This document shows positions 31,786-41,456 of a stretch of 44,084 nucleotides of DNA, in pieces (position 1 is the first letter of the stretch; each line of letters begins with the position of its first letter). Source of the DNA: Quinella sp. 2Q5 (GTDB taxonomy: Bacteria > Bacillota > Negativicutes > Selenomonadales > Selenomonadaceae); the NCBI GenBank assembly GCA_015206785.1, contig JADEZQ010000013.1, forward strand, positions 1-44,084, written 5' to 3'. Position numbers and translations under genes: made by a program. The notes below the pieces were generated by a model. It was not told the DNA's origin, did no database searches, and worked only from the letters and a program-made list of their open reading frames with translations.

Positions 31786-32628
31786 TCACTCCTTTTTGAG
31801 GTTGACTTTGGTTTCGGTAAGCGATACTTCCAACGACGAGGTGCGCATTGATTCGGTGGAAATTTCTGCGCGGGCGGCGGCAAGTTCCCGTTCCAATTCG
31901 TTGACACGGTCTTCGAGACGCTGAATCTGTCGCAGGGCAACTTCAATCATCTCGCGTTCGGGGTCGGGCAACATGTCGTGATTCAAGTCGACGTCAATCT
32001 CTTCCATCAGCTCCGCGCGGACTTTTGGGTCGTTCGCGTCGTAGCCGCGTTCGCGACACAGTTCAGCGATGGCGGCGCGATATTCCTCCTCATTGTGGAC
32101 GCGTTTGCCGTGAAGGACGACGACTCTGCCGGGAATGCCGACGACGGTTGCGTGCGGGGGAACTTCCTTTAGCACGACGGAACCCGCGCCGATCTTTGCA
32201 TGGTCGCCGACTTTGAACGAGCCGAGAACTTTTGCACCGGTTGCGACGACGACGTTGTTGCCGATGGTCGGGTGACGCTTGCCCTTCTCCTTGCCGGTGC
32301 CGCCGAGCGTGACGCCCTGATAGAGCGTGACGTTCTTGCCGAGCTCTGCGGTTTCGCCGATGACAATGCCTGTGCCGTGGTCGATAAAAAGCCCGTCGCC
32401 AATCGTCGCGCCGGGGTGAATCTCGATGCCCGTCAAGAACCTGCAGAAGTTTGATACCAGCCGCGCCGAGACTATCCAGCCGCGCGTGAACAGCGCGTGC
32501 GAAATTCTATGCAACCAGATGGCGTGCAGTCCCGAATAACACAGGACGACTTCCGCCACGCTCTTTGCTGCGGGGTCGCGCTCAAAGATGACGCGGATGT
32601 CTTTCTTGATGCGCGAAAAAAATTTCAT
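31786..32628 (-). CDS. cysE: Serine O-acetyltransferase with C-terminal coiled coil
   Basis: CysE makes O-acetylserine from serine and acetyl-CoA, the first step of cysteine synthesis. The 280-residue product has the helical N-terminal domain and a left-handed beta-helix with [34 protein letters not shown] and [15 protein letters not shown]. An additional ~90 residues follow, ending in a predicted coiled coil ([20 protein letters not shown]); the compact Bacillus-type enzyme stops near 217 residues. The usual C-terminal Ile that binds CysK is not terminal here. The ATG at 32628 has GAGG 8 nt upstream. Confidence 0.94.
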   Translation of the reverse strand: MKFFSRIKKDIRVIFERDPAAKSVAEVVLCYSGLHAIWLHRISHALFTRGWIVSARLVSNFCRFLTGIEIHPGATIGDGLFIDHGTGIVIGETAELGKNVTLYQGVTLGGTGKEKGKRHPTIGNNVVVATGAKVLGSFKVGDHAKIGAGSVVLKEVPPHATVVGIPGRVVVLHGKRVHNEEEYRAAIAELCRERGYDANDPKVRAELMEEIDVDLNHDMLPDPEREMIEVALRQIQRLEDRVNELERELAAARAEISTESMRTSSLEVSLTETKVNLKKE

Positions 32629-32648
32629 TGCCGCCACCTCGACGAGAA

Positions 32649-33119
32649 TTATTTTTCCAAGCTTGCCACGGCGTATGATGCGATGCCTTGCTCTGTGCCC
32701 GTGAAGCCGAGCCCCTCTTCGGTCTTTGCCTTCACGCTGACGGCGTCGATGTCGATGTTCATCACCTGTGCCAGACGCTGACGCATGGCACCGATGTGCG
32801 GCGCGAGCTTTGGCTTCTGCGCGACGATGATTGAATCCACGTTGCCGAGGGCGTAACCCTTCGCCGAAACCATCTCGCAGGTGCGCTTGAGTAATTCACA
32901 GCTTGAAACGTTCTTGAATTCGTCGGTCATTGGGAAGTGCTGACCGATGTCGCCGAGGGTTGCCGCGCCGAGCAGTGCGTCGATTATCGCGTGAATCAGA
33001 ACGTCGCCGTCGGAATGCGCCTCCAGTCCGAGCGGGTGAGCAATTTCCACTCCGCCGAGAATGAGCTTTCGATTGGGCGCGAGTTTGTGGACGTCGTAGC
33101 CGATGCCAAAGCGTGTCAT
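32649..33119 (-). CDS. ispF: 2-C-methyl-D-erythritol 2,4-cyclodiphosphate synthase
   Basis: IspF catalyses the fifth step of the MEP isoprenoid pathway. The 156-residue product has metal ligands D8 and H10 (GIGYDVHKL), the [15 protein letters not shown] motif and the C-terminal [15 protein letters not shown] motif. The ATG at 33119 overlaps the ispD stop (ATGA), and AAGGAGA lies 8 nt upstream. Confidence 0.97.
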   Translation of the reverse strand: MTRFGIGYDVHKLAPNRKLILGGVEIAHPLGLEAHSDGDVLIHAIIDALLGAATLGDIGQHFPMTDEFKNVSSCELLKRTCEMVSAKGYALGNVDSIIVAQKPKLAPHIGAMRQRLAQVMNIDIDAVSVKAKTEEGLGFTGTEQGIASYAVASLEK

Positions 33120-33802
33120 GAGTTTCGTCTCCTTAGGAAAGTTTCTGCGATGTCGAGGTCTTCGGGCGTGGTGACTTTGATGTTGTCGTAGGTGCCCGTG
33201 ACGACCTTGACGCGCGCGCCGATTCGTTCGACCAGGCAGGCGTCGTCGGTGCCGAGAAAATTTTCTGCGGCGGCACGAGCGTAAGCGTCGAGCAAAATTT
33301 TTCGGCGGAAGCCCTGCGGCGTTTGCACCAAGACCAATTCCGAGCGCGGCGGCGTACATCGAACGAAACCTTCGGCGTCGATGACCTTGACGGTGTCTTT
33401 GGCGGGCACGGCGACAATTGCTCCGCCAAAAATTTCCGCGGCGTCAATGACGGCGTTGATGGTCTGCGTCGTGATGAGCGGGCGAGCGGCGTCGTGCACC
33501 AAGATGATTTCGGCGTCGTCAGTCAGGAGCTTGAGCCCGTTGGCGATGGAAAATTGTCGTTCGCTGCCGCCGACAGTCACGCGCCACGGTTTGAGACCGT
33601 CCGCGCCGCGCAGAAGCTTTTCTACGGTTTGGACTTCATTGGCACCGACGACGACGATTAGGTTGCTCACACGTTCGACGCGCGAAAAAGTTTTCAACGT
33701 GCGAAGGAGAATCGCCGCGCCGCCCAGCTGCAGAAAATTTTTGTTGACGCCGCTTTTCATGCGTGTGCTTGAGCCCGCGGCGGGGAAGATTGCCGTTACC
33801 AT
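33116..33802 (-). CDS. ispD: 2-C-methyl-D-erythritol 4-phosphate cytidylyltransferase
   Basis: IspD joins CTP and MEP in the isoprenoid pathway. The 228-residue protein has the CTP-binding start FPAAGSSTRMKSGVNKNFLQL, the HDAARPL motif and TPQGFRRKIL. The ATG at 33802 follows GGAGG by 6 nt. It is adjacent to ispF with a 4-nt overlap, and one base after the PRT-HAD gene. Confidence 0.96.
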   Translation of the reverse strand: MVTAIFPAAGSSTRMKSGVNKNFLQLGGAAILLRTLKTFSRVERVSNLIVVVGANEVQTVEKLLRGADGLKPWRVTVGGSERQFSIANGLKLLTDDAEIILVHDAARPLITTQTINAVIDAAEIFGGAIVAVPAKDTVKVIDAEGFVRCTPPRSELVLVQTPQGFRRKILLDAYARAAAENFLGTDDACLVERIGARVKVVTGTYDNIKVTTPEDLDIAETFLRRRNS

Positions 33803-33803
33803 G

Positions 33804-34664
33804 TCAAACCTCCGCATACATTGCGCTGTTCGCCACACACCAGACGGGCTTTCCCGTCAGTCGGAAAATTTCTTGCGCCTGGTCGGGGTTGCTTTCGACG
33901 AAGAGCATTGCGCTTTCGATTGAACCGTAGACCTGCGCCTTAAACTTAGCGTTGAGGGCGAGCACCTGTCGTTGATGAGCGGTGACGCCATCGAGCATTG
34001 CCAGCGCGTTAAACTTGACGTTGTGTTCGTTGAGCCAGCGCACAGTTTCCTCGGAATATTTTTTCAGACGGGCGGTGACGATGCACCCGACAGTGAACGA
34101 TGGGATAAACTTGGGCGCGGCTGTGAGCAGGAAGCGGCGATAATTTTCGCCGTCGTCGTCTTGTTCAGGCGCGGGGTCTTGGCAAAGGACGCCGTCAAAA
34201 TCCACGCAACAACGACCGATAATCGGGTGGTGCATGAAGTTCCATTCGAACACGCGCGGCTGAGGGACGGTTGCGAAGAACATATCGACCATGGCGGCGG
34301 ACTCGGGCACGACGAAGGCGGCGAGATAAATTTTTTCGGCGGCAACGTGAGCCAGACGCGCCTTGGCTCGATTTAGCGACAGACCGGTGTAGACGGTGTC
34401 ATCGACGACTAAAATTTTTTTCGCGGTGGAAAAATTCTTTATCATGCCGTCGCGGGGCTTGGTACTGCCCATCTCGAAGAGCCTGCCGGCAAGTGCGCCG
34501 TCAACATCGGTCAGCGGCTTGTTAAAGTAGCAGGCAATCATGTTAGCCAAAAGCAATCCGCTCCTTGGCACGCCGACGACGACGTCAATGTCGTGCGGGA
34601 TTCGGTGCAGGTTGGCAACCAAAATTTTGTTGAGCATGTTGAACGTCACGAACGTCAAAGCCAA
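33804..34664 (-). CDS. Phosphoribosyltransferase-HAD fusion protein
   Basis: A 286-residue two-domain protein. The N-terminal half is a type I phosphoribosyltransferase with the PRPP loop VVDDTVYTGLSLNRA (residues 86-100). The C-terminal half begins with a HAD-like DxD motif CVDFDGVLCQD (D155, D157). Its substrate is not evident. The start is a TTG with GGGGGA just upstream; the site overlaps the preceding gene's stop. It is located between a Cof-type HAD phosphatase and ispD. Confidence 0.82.
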   Translation of the reverse strand: MALTFVTFNMLNKILVANLHRIPHDIDVVVGVPRSGLLLANMIACYFNKPLTDVDGALAGRLFEMGSTKPRDGMIKNFSTAKKILVVDDTVYTGLSLNRAKARLAHVAAEKIYLAAFVVPESAAMVDMFFATVPQPRVFEWNFMHHPIIGRCCVDFDGVLCQDPAPEQDDDGENYRRFLLTAAPKFIPSFTVGCIVTARLKKYSEETVRWLNEHNVKFNALAMLDGVTAHQRQVLALNAKFKAQVYGSIESAMLFVESNPDQAQEIFRLTGKPVWCVANSAMYAEV

Positions 34665-34676
34665 TGAGATTCCCCC

Positions 34677-35483
34677 TTAGATCAATCCGTAAGCGATGAG
34701 CCGACGAATGCCGACGAGGACGCCCGCTTGATCGTTGCTGACGGTCTCGAACTTCGCCAGGCGTTTGATGTCGGGGTGAGCGTTCGACATTGCGAAGCCG
34801 TAGCCGACAGCTTTTAGCATTTCGGTATCGTTTAGGTAGTCGCCGAAAGCGGCGCACTCTTCGGGCTTAAAGTTCATCGTGCGTTGAATGTTGCGGACGG
34901 CGACGCCCTTGTTGATGTCGGGGCTCATAACGTCCACCCAATAATCCGAACTCAAAACGACTTGCAAGATGTCATGGAACTTGGCGAGCCTGTCGAAAAT
35001 TTTTTCCTTAGACCTGCCCGTCGGGTCGAAGAACGAAATTTTCAGCGGCACGTCGTCCACGTCGCTCCAGCTGTCGACGGTGCCGTTGTGCGTGTAATAT
35101 TTCTCCAGCTCCGCGCGGAAGGTGGGTATCTCCTGTTCGCGGCGAAGGTAAGCGTCCTTCTTGCCGCACCACACGCGAAGAATGTCGTCGCCAAAAATTT
35201 CCGACGCCGCCAAAACTTCGTGCGCCATTTCAAAGCCAATCGGTGCAGAAAAAATTTCCGCGCCCTTGTACATCACCAGCGTGCCGTTCTCGCCGAGGAA
35301 GAGGAATTCGTCGCGATACTTGTCGAACGACTTGAGCAGCGAAAAATATTGCCGACCGCTCGCCGGTGCAAAGATCACCCCGCGCCGTTTGAGATCGCTC
35401 ATCGCCTCATCGAAGCCTTCGGGCAATTCGTTCGCGCTCGTCAAAAGCGTGCCGTCCATGTCGGAAAAAATTATCTTGACCAT
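34677..35483 (-). CDS. Cof-type HAD-superfamily phosphatase
   Basis: A 268-residue HAD hydrolase of the Cof/IIB group. The nucleophile motif is FSDMDGTLL (D8, D10), motif II is FAPASGRQY and motif IV is GDYLNDTEML, with the C2 cap between. Such enzymes dephosphorylate sugar phosphates or cofactors; the substrate is unknown. GGAGG lies 7 nt before the ATG. It is the first gene of the long minus-strand transcript that ends at 26341. Confidence 0.9.
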   Translation of the reverse strand: MVKIIFSDMDGTLLTSANELPEGFDEAMSDLKRRGVIFAPASGRQYFSLLKSFDKYRDEFLFLGENGTLVMYKGAEIFSAPIGFEMAHEVLAASEIFGDDILRVWCGKKDAYLRREQEIPTFRAELEKYYTHNGTVDSWSDVDDVPLKISFFDPTGRSKEKIFDRLAKFHDILQVVLSSDYWVDVMSPDINKGVAVRNIQRTMNFKPEECAAFGDYLNDTEMLKAVGYGFAMSNAHPDIKRLAKFETVSNDQAGVLVGIRRLIAYGLI

Positions 35484-35511
35484 CGTGTTGCCTCCAAAAA
35501 ACATTTCGGCG

Positions 35512-35540
35512 ATTATAACACATAATCGGCGGGGCGTCGA
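35512..35540 (-). promoter_or_regulatory. Promoter of the HAD-ispDF-cysES-rlmB operon
   Basis: On the minus strand TCGACG (35540-35535) and a perfect TATAAT (35517-35512) are spaced by 17 nt, 29 nt before the HAD start. No other strong promoter is visible in the next 9 kb of tightly packed genes. Confidence 0.7.
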
Positions 35541-35573
35541 AAATTTTTGTCTGCCGCGCGTTAAATTTGTCAC

Positions 35574-35602
35574 TTGTATTTTAAAAACCCGTCGTTTATA
35601 AT
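35574..35602 (+). promoter_or_regulatory. Promoter of rodZ
   Basis: A perfect TATAAT at 35597-35602 with TTGTAT 17 nt upstream. The ribosome site AAAGGAG starts about 8 nt after the -10 box, so the leader is very short. Confidence 0.65.
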
Positions 35603-35625
35603 GCGCCCGAAAGGAGATGTTTCCT

Positions 35626-36420
35626 ATGGTAGGCTACACGCTGCGCCAAGAGCGCGAGCGACAAAATCTATCCGTCAACGACATTGAGCAGGGCACGAGT
35701 ATTCGCGCTGTTTACATAGAGGCTATCGAGAACGGCGAATACGACAAACTGCCGGGCGCAATCTACACCAAAGGTTTCATCAAGAACTACGCCAAGTTCC
35801 TGGCTCTCGACGCCGACGCCGTCGCCAAAGAGTTCGCTGCGGATATGGCGGAAATCAAGGCAGAACAGGAAGCCGAAGCCGCCAAAGCCGTCGCCGAATC
35901 ACAGTCCGAAGGCGAAACCGAGGTCAAGCCCGTTCAGCCCGAAAAGAAACCGTTGGGGCATTCCATTCAGCTGGAACGGCGCGCACCATCGGGCGTGTTG
36001 ATCGTGGCGGCGGTGGTGTTGATTGCGGCACTGGCGGGCTTCGCCTGGTCACAGCTCTCGTCCGACGGCGACGTTGCCCAAGTCGAGACGCCCGCTCCGC
36101 AAGTTCAGACCGTTGCACCCGAACCTGAACCCGAACCCGAACCCGTTGCTGAGCCCGTTGCGGCAGCCGCTCCCAAAAGCGACGTCGTCAGCGTTCAAGC
36201 CCGTTTCAACAACCGCTGCTGGACTCTGGTCACCGTGGACGGCGCGGTCGTTCAAGAAGGCATCATCGACGGCGGACAAACTCTCTCCTGGGAGGGCAAG
36301 GAGCAAATCACCTTCCGCCTGGGCAATGCCGGCGCGGTCGAATTTTTCCAAGACGGCAAGAGTATCGGCGTGCTCGGTGCCGAAGGCGACATCGTCGACA
36401 AAACTTTCAGCCGCCAATAA
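35626..36420 (+). CDS. rodZ: RodZ-like cell-shape protein
   Basis: A 264-residue bitopic membrane protein. An N-terminal helix-turn-helix (HTH_25: GYTLRQERERQNLSVNDIEQGTSI, YTKGFIKNYAKFL) is followed by a charged linker and one membrane helix (GVLIVAAVVLIAALAGFAW). A Pro/Glu-rich periplasmic linker leads to a DUF4115-type beta domain (CWTLVTVDGAVVQEGIIDGG). RodZ links MreB to the cell-wall elongation machinery. The ATG at 35626 is preferred over 35617 because AAAGGAG is 9 nt upstream. A terminator follows. Confidence 0.9.
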   Translation: MVGYTLRQERERQNLSVNDIEQGTSIRAVYIEAIENGEYDKLPGAIYTKGFIKNYAKFLALDADAVAKEFAADMAEIKAEQEAEAAKAVAESQSEGETEVKPVQPEKKPLGHSIQLERRAPSGVLIVAAVVLIAALAGFAWSQLSSDGDVAQVETPAPQVQTVAPEPEPEPEPVAEPVAAAAPKSDVVSVQARFNNRCWTLVTVDGAVVQEGIIDGGQTLSWEGKEQITFRLGNAGAVEFFQDGKSIGVLGAEGDIVDKTFSRQ

Positions 36421-36446
36421 CTCACCGAACATCACACGAAATTTCA

Positions 36447-36477
36447 AGTCGCTCGTCAATTCGACGGCGGCTTTTTT
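36447..36477 (+). terminator. Intrinsic terminator between rodZ and pnp
   Basis: AGTCGCT(C)GTC-AATTC-GACGGCGGCT forms a 10-bp stem with one bulged C and two G-U pairs, followed by TTTTTT. pnp begins 65 nt later; its promoter is not clear. Confidence 0.75.
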
Positions 36478-36541
36478 CGTGGAAGGAACAAACCGTTTTG
36501 TGTCGAAGATTGGCGCGACAAACGATTAGGAGGAAAAAATT

Positions 36542-38845
36542 TTGAACACATTTGAAATGGAACTCGGCGGCAGGAAGTTGGTCGTCGAACACGGCAAGAT
36601 GGCCAAGCAAGCCAACGGCTCGGTGCTCGTTCGTTATGGCGACACGGCTGTTCTCGTGGCGGCGACGATGTCGGCTGAACCGCGCGAGGGCGTCGACTTC
36701 TTCCCGCTGACGGTCGACTTCGAGGAGAAGATGTATTCGGCGGGCAAAATCCCCGGCGGCTTCATCAAGCGCGAAGGTCGTCCGCAGACCAGCGGCATCC
36801 TCAAGAGCCGACTGATTGACAGACCGATTCGTCCGCTCTTCCCCGACGGCTTCCGCAACGACGTGCAGATTATCGCCACGTGCATCTGCTTCGACGAGGA
36901 CAACGCTCCGGAAATCGCGGGCATGCTCGGCGCGAGCTGTGCCCTGTGCGTGAGCGACATTCCCTTTGGCGGACCGATTGCGGGCGTTCATGTCGGGCGC
37001 GTCGATGGCGAATTCATCATCAACCCCACGAAAGAACAGCTCGACGTTTCCGAAATGGATTTGATCGTCGCGGGCTCAAAGGACGCGGTGATGATGGTCG
37101 AGGCGGGCGTCAAAGAGCTGCCCGAAGAAATTGTTCTGGAAGCGATTCTGTTCGGGCACGAGGCGATTAAACAGCTCGTCGCCTTCCAAGAGGAGATCGT
37201 CGCCGCCGTCGGCAAGGACAAGCGCGAAGTCAAACTCTTCCAGCCGAACGAGGAGATTGCCGCCGCCGTCCGTGAACTCGCTTACGACAGGATCAACACC
37301 GTTATCCGCAACCCCGACAAGCTCGAACGCGAAGCAAATCTCGACGCCGTCAAAGCCGAGGTCGTCGAAGAACTCGCCGAAAAATTTCCCGCCGAAGAAT
37401 ATCCCACCGCCGTCAAGGACATCGGCGCGGTTTTCTATAAGCTCGAAAAGGAAATCGTCCGCCGCATGATCACCCACGAGAAAATTCGCCCCGACGGTCG
37501 CGAACTCGAAGAGGTGCGCCCCATCAGTTGCGAAGTCGGGCTGTTTGCCAGAACGCACGGTTCGGGATTGTTCACGCGCGGGCAGACGCAGGTGCTCACG
37601 ATAACGACGCTCGGCTCCATCGGCGACGAACAGATTATCGACGGACTTGAGCCCGAATACACGAAGCATTACATTCATCATTACAACTTCCCCGGCTACA
37701 GCGTCGGCGAGGCTCGTCCTGCACGCGGTCCCGGTCGTCGCGAAATCGGTCACGGTGCTCTGGCTGAACGTGCGCTCGTTCCGGTCATTCCGTCCATTGA
37801 AGACTTCCCCTACACCATTCGCCTCGTCTCGGAAGTTCTCGAAAGCAACGGCTCCAGCTCAATGGGCAGCGTCTGCGGCAGTACGTTGAGCTTGATGCAG
37901 GCGGGCGTTCCGATTAAGCGACCCGTCAGCGGCGTGGCGATGGGGCTGGTCAAGGACGGCGACGCGCACACGATTTTGACGGATATCCAAGGCATGGAGG
38001 ACGCGCTCGGCGACATGGACTTTAAGGTTGCCGGCACGACCGAAGGCGTCACGGCGATTCAGATGGACATCAAGGTTGCGGGAATATCGCGCGAAATTTT
38101 GGCGGACGCTCTGGCTCAAGCTAAACGCGGCAGAAGTTTCATTCTCGGCAAGATGTTGGAGGTCATCAGCGAGCCCGCGCCCGACCTGTCGCCGTATGCG
38201 CCGCGTGTCCGCACGATTAAGATCGCCGTCGACAAAATCCGCGAAGTCATCGGCACGGGCGGCAAAGTCGTCAACAAAATCATCGAGGAGACCGGCGTCG
38301 AGATCGACATTCACGAGGACGGTCAAATCTTCGTCACCAGCAAGAACGTCGAGGGCATCGACCGCGCCATTGAGATCATCGAACAGATTGTTCACGACGT
38401 CACGGTCGGCGAAGTCTACGAAGGCACCGTCACGCGAATCATGCCCACGGGCGCGTTCGTCGAAATTGCTTTCGGCAAGGAAGCTCTGTGCCACATCTCG
38501 CAGCTGTCCGACAGGCGCATTCCCACCGTTGAAGACGCCGTGAAGGTTGGCGACAAGCTCACCGTCAAGATAACCGAAATCGACGAGAAGGGCAGAATCA
38601 ACGCCAGCCACCGCGCATTGCTTGAGGGCGACAACCCGCGGCCGCGTCCCGAACGTTCAGACCGCCCGCGTTATGACAGACCGCGCTCCGACAGAGATTA
38701 TGACCGCTCGCGCTCCGACCGTCCACGCGACGACAGACCGCGTTCCGACAGACCACGCTCTGACAGACCACGCGGCGAATCCCGCACCATCAAAGACCTG
38801 CGCGACCTGCGCAACCGTGACCGCGACGGCCGCCGCAGAAGGTAA
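36542..38845 (+). CDS. pnp: Polynucleotide phosphorylase with Arg/Asp-rich tail
   Basis: PNPase degrades RNA 3'-to-5' with phosphate. The 767-residue protein has two RNase PH domains (the second with [14 protein letters not shown]), a KH domain ([18 protein letters not shown]) and an S1 domain ([20 protein letters not shown]). It adds a ~65-residue disordered tail rich in Arg, Asp, Ser and Pro with repeated SDRPR units, longer than in most homologues. The start is a TTG 8 nt after AGGAGG. rpsO, the common upstream neighbour, is absent. A strong hairpin follows the stop. Confidence 0.97.
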   Translation: MNTFEMELGGRKLVVEHGKMAKQANGSVLVRYGDTAVLVAATMSAEPREGVDFFPLTVDFEEKMYSAGKIPGGFIKREGRPQTSGILKSRLIDRPIRPLFPDGFRNDVQIIATCICFDEDNAPEIAGMLGASCALCVSDIPFGGPIAGVHVGRVDGEFIINPTKEQLDVSEMDLIVAGSKDAVMMVEAGVKELPEEIVLEAILFGHEAIKQLVAFQEEIVAAVGKDKREVKLFQPNEEIAAAVRELAYDRINTVIRNPDKLEREANLDAVKAEVVEELAEKFPAEEYPTAVKDIGAVFYKLEKEIVRRMITHEKIRPDGRELEEVRPISCEVGLFARTHGSGLFTRGQTQVLTITTLGSIGDEQIIDGLEPEYTKHYIHHYNFPGYSVGEARPARGPGRREIGHGALAERALVPVIPSIEDFPYTIRLVSEVLESNGSSSMGSVCGSTLSLMQAGVPIKRPVSGVAMGLVKDGDAHTILTDIQGMEDALGDMDFKVAGTTEGVTAIQMDIKVAGISREILADALAQAKRGRSFILGKMLEVISEPAPDLSPYAPRVRTIKIAVDKIREVIGTGGKVVNKIIEETGVEIDIHEDGQIFVTSKNVEGIDRAIEIIEQIVHDVTVGEVYEGTVTRIMPTGAFVEIAFGKEALCHISQLSDRRIPTVEDAVKVGDKLTVKITEIDEKGRINASHRALLEGDNPRPRPERSDRPRYDRPRSDRDYDRSRSDRPRDDRPRSDRPRSDRPRGESRTIKDLRDLRNRDRDGRRRR

Positions 38846-38870
38846 TTTTTTTCCGACGAGCCCGCAACCG

Positions 38871-38913
38871 TCCGCGGCGACAGCTTCAACCCGATTGTTG
38901 CCGCGGATATTTT
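38871..38913 (+). terminator. Strong hairpin downstream of pnp
   Basis: TCCGCGGCGACA (38871-38882) pairs with TGTTGCCGCGGA (38896-38907), 12 bp with one G-U, followed by TATTTTC. It may be a terminator or a processing site; the next gene starts 41 nt later in the same direction. Confidence 0.6.
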
Positions 38914-38948
38914 CTGCGCGGGAAAATTTTCTGGAAGGAGCGATTGAC

Positions 38949-39332
38949 GTGGCAACGATTGACAGATTCAAAGACGTTTTGGAAACAGGCACGATTATAG
39001 ACGCAAACGACATGGAGGCACCGATTTCCGCGCAGATGAAGTACGATTACCTGGCGGCAGTTCACACGATGGAGCAGCTCGACAAACTGGCGCGGGAGAT
39101 TGAGAATCGCAAACGTTCCCGCACCGCGCTCAAGGACGACCTGTTCAAAAGTTGCAGGCAGGCGATCAAAAAAATTGCCGACGACAAGGACGCCCTCAAC
39201 CTAAAGCGAATTGACGACGCCATAAAGTTGCTCACCGATTGCCGCCGCGAGATTATGAAGATTGACAGCGCAGCCCGCGAGAGCGATAAACTTTTCGGCT
39301 TCATCAAGGACGGCGTCAGCGCGGGTCATTGA
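38949..39332 (+). CDS. Small helical protein of unknown function (127 aa)
   Basis: The product is acidic-basic mixed and almost entirely helical, with likely coiled coil from residue 30 on (YLAAVHTMEQLDKLAREIEN, then many Lys/Arg/Asp residues). It lacks a signal or membrane segment. I do not recognise the family. The GTG start has GGAAGGAG 8 nt upstream. It precedes a PNPOx-family gene by 13 nt, and four further genes follow closely. Confidence 0.75.
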   Translation: MATIDRFKDVLETGTIIDANDMEAPISAQMKYDYLAAVHTMEQLDKLAREIENRKRSRTALKDDLFKSCRQAIKKIADDKDALNLKRIDDAIKLLTDCRREIMKIDSAARESDKLFGFIKDGVSAGH

Positions 39333-39345
39333 GGAGGCGGTTGCG

Positions 39346-39846
39346 ATGTTCAGAACGATGCGGCGTGCGAAGTGTCAGCTCTCAACTGAAGCGGCGGAAA
39401 AAATTTTGCGCGAGGGAGATTATGGCGTGCTTGCCCTTGAAGGCGACGACGGCTATCCGTATGCCGTGCCGATCAATTACGCTGTCGACGGCGAAAAAAT
39501 TTTTTTCCACAGCGCGAAGACCGGTCACAAGCTCGACGCCATCCGCCGCAACGACAAAGCTTCCTTGTGCGTCGTCGGCAAGCACACGGTCGTTGCCGAA
39601 GAGTTCACTACGTATTTCACCAGCGTGATTGCCTTCGGGCGGATTAAACTCGTCGAAGACGACGCCGACCCCGACAAACTGCGCGGGCTTGAATTGCTTG
39701 CCGATAAGTTTTCGCCGAACGTCGACGCCGCACTTCGAGCCAAGGAACTTGCTCGCTTGAGCGCGGTGGTCGTGCCCGTGATGACGATTGAGCACCTGAC
39801 GGGCAAGGCGGCGCGTGAAATCATTCGCAACGGACAGATTGTTTGA
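39346..39846 (+). CDS. Pyridoxamine 5'-phosphate oxidase-family flavoprotein
   Basis: A 166-residue protein of the split-barrel FMN-binding (Pyridox_ox_2/NimA-like) group. Visible motifs are YGVLALEGDDGYPYAVPINYA, IFFHSAKTGHKLDAI and CVVGKHTVV. Members reduce or bind small molecules; NimA-type members act on nitroimidazoles, but activity here cannot be assigned. GAGGAGG lies 8 nt before the ATG. Confidence 0.85.
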   Translation: MFRTMRRAKCQLSTEAAEKILREGDYGVLALEGDDGYPYAVPINYAVDGEKIFFHSAKTGHKLDAIRRNDKASLCVVGKHTVVAEEFTTYFTSVIAFGRIKLVEDDADPDKLRGLELLADKFSPNVDAALRAKELARLSAVVVPVMTIEHLTGKAAREIIRNGQIV

Positions 39847-39855
39847 GGTGTTATC

Positions 39856-40605
39856 ATGAACAAAAAATTTCTGACGTACAACATGGAAGTCAACGGGCTC
39901 ACGCAGGAGGTTCGTTTCAGCGCGGACGCCGTGGAAAAAATTTTCATGCCGCTGTTGCACGAGCTCACTGACTTGCGCTTGACGATGGACAGGAAAGTTG
40001 TCGCGTACCTTGTCGCGCCGCCCGGCTCCGGCAAATCGACGCTGGCGCAGTTCCTCGAATGGCTCAGCCGTGAACGCGGCGAAGTCGACAACATTCGCGC
40101 GCTCGGCATGGACGGCTTCCACTTCACCGCCGCTTACATGAGCGCCACCGAAATCGAACGCGACGGCGAAAAAATTCTCATGCGCAACATCAAAGGTGCG
40201 CCCGAAACTTTTGACGTCGATCTGCTCGTCGATAAGATTCGTCAGCTGCGACAGGATGGCACGGACTGGAACGTCTACGACCGCAGGATTCACGACGTGC
40301 TGCCCGACTACATGAGCGTTGAGGACGACATCGTCTTGATTGAGGGCAACTATCTGCTGCTCAATGAGCCGACGTGGACGAACGTGCGCGTGCTTTGCGA
40401 TTACTCGGTGTTCATTGACGCGGACGCCTCTGTCCTTCGCGAACGAATCATCAGCCGCAAGATGATGGGTGGTTCGTCACGTGAAGACGCGGAAAAATTT
40501 TTCAACTTCAGCGACGCCCGCAACATCGAACGCGTGCTGAAGAACTCTGCTCGCGCCGACGAGACCTGGAAACTTCTTCCCGACGGCGACTTCGTCAAGC
40601 AATGA
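39856..40605 (+). CDS. P-loop nucleoside/sugar kinase-like protein
   Basis: A 249-residue kinase of the uridine kinase/phosphoribulokinase-like group. The Walker A motif is APPGSGKSTLAQFL (about residues 54-67), followed by MDGFHFTAAYM (substrate region), YDRRIHDVLPD and VLIEGNYLLL. RERIISRK is a lid-like segment. The substrate is not determined; a sugar, nucleoside or pantothenate-like compound is possible. It overlaps the UbiA gene by 4 nt (ATGA). Confidence 0.85.
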   Translation: MNKKFLTYNMEVNGLTQEVRFSADAVEKIFMPLLHELTDLRLTMDRKVVAYLVAPPGSGKSTLAQFLEWLSRERGEVDNIRALGMDGFHFTAAYMSATEIERDGEKILMRNIKGAPETFDVDLLVDKIRQLRQDGTDWNVYDRRIHDVLPDYMSVEDDIVLIEGNYLLLNEPTWTNVRVLCDYSVFIDADASVLRERIISRKMMGGSSREDAEKFFNFSDARNIERVLKNSARADETWKLLPDGDFVKQ

Positions 40606-41444
40606 GCAAATTTAAATCTCACGCCAACAACATCGCTCTGCCGCACACGATCTTCAGCCTGCCGTTCGCCCTGGCAAGCGCGTTCATGGCGGCGAAGGGT
40701 CACCCCGACGCGTGGACGGTCGCGCTGATTTTGTTGGCGATAACATCTGCGCGGTGGGCGGCGATTGCAATAGACAACCTGGCGGACTTGAAGTACGACA
40801 AGCTTCAGCCGCGGCTCTCGTATCGGGCGATGGTGCGCGGCGAAATTTCCAAGACCGAGGCTCTGATATTTATCGCGGCGTGTTTAATCGTGCTGGTCGT
40901 CGCCGTCGCTCAACTGCCACCGATATGTTTGCGGCTGTTGCCGATTGCGGCGGTACCGTTCGTCATCTATCCGTTCACGAAACGATTCACGCCGTGGTGT
41001 CATCTGTGGCTGGGCGTGGCGATTGCAATGGCTCCGGCGGGCGCGTGGGTCGCCGTCACCGAAAAAATTTCCCCGCCGATGGTCGTGCTGTGCATAGCCG
41101 TCGCGCTGTGGATTGGTGCATTCGACGCGGTCTATGGTGCGCAGGACGAACGCTTCGACAAAATTCACGGGCTCCATTCCCTGGCGACACGTTACGGCGC
41201 GGCGGGTGCCCTGAAGATTGCTCGCGGCTTGCACGTCGTGTCAATCGCTTGCTTCGTCGTCGTCGGGCTCATGCTCAAGATGGGCGGCGCATATTTCGTC
41301 GGCGTGGTGATTGCGGCGGCGGCTCTCGTCTTCCAACACGCTATCGTCCGCCCGAACGATTATCGCTTCGTCACGCAGGCTTACTTCATGCGCAACGGTA
41401 TCGTCTCCGTCGCAATTTTCATCTGCACGTGGCTGAGCTATTGA
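40602..41444 (+). CDS. UbiA-family prenyltransferase (MqnP-like)
   Basis: A 280-residue membrane prenyltransferase with about eight helices. The first Asp-rich motif is IDNLADLKYDKLQPR (D58, D62, D66; an ND-to-DN swap relative to the usual NDxxDxxxD). The second is FDAVYGAQDERFDKIHGLHS, close to the futalosine-pathway enzyme MqnP and its relatives. It probably attaches a polyprenyl chain to an aromatic acid in menaquinone synthesis, but no other mqn or men gene is in the window. Confidence 0.88.
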   Translation: MSKFKSHANNIALPHTIFSLPFALASAFMAAKGHPDAWTVALILLAITSARWAAIAIDNLADLKYDKLQPRLSYRAMVRGEISKTEALIFIAACLIVLVVAVAQLPPICLRLLPIAAVPFVIYPFTKRFTPWCHLWLGVAIAMAPAGAWVAVTEKISPPMVVLCIAVALWIGAFDAVYGAQDERFDKIHGLHSLATRYGAAGALKIARGLHVVSIACFVVVGLMLKMGGAYFVGVVIAAAALVFQHAIVRPNDYRFVTQAYFMRNGIVSVAIFICTWLSY

Positions 41445-41456
41445 GGAGGTGCCGCT

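Noticed and set aside
31780-32648. T-box or riboswitch upstream of cysE/cysS
   Set aside because: The gaps are only 6 and 20 nt, so no leader RNA of that size fits.
38622-38948. Extended 5' start for the small helical protein
   Set aside because: The longer frame runs through the pnp tail in another frame. GGAAGGAG directly before the GTG at 38949 marks the real start.
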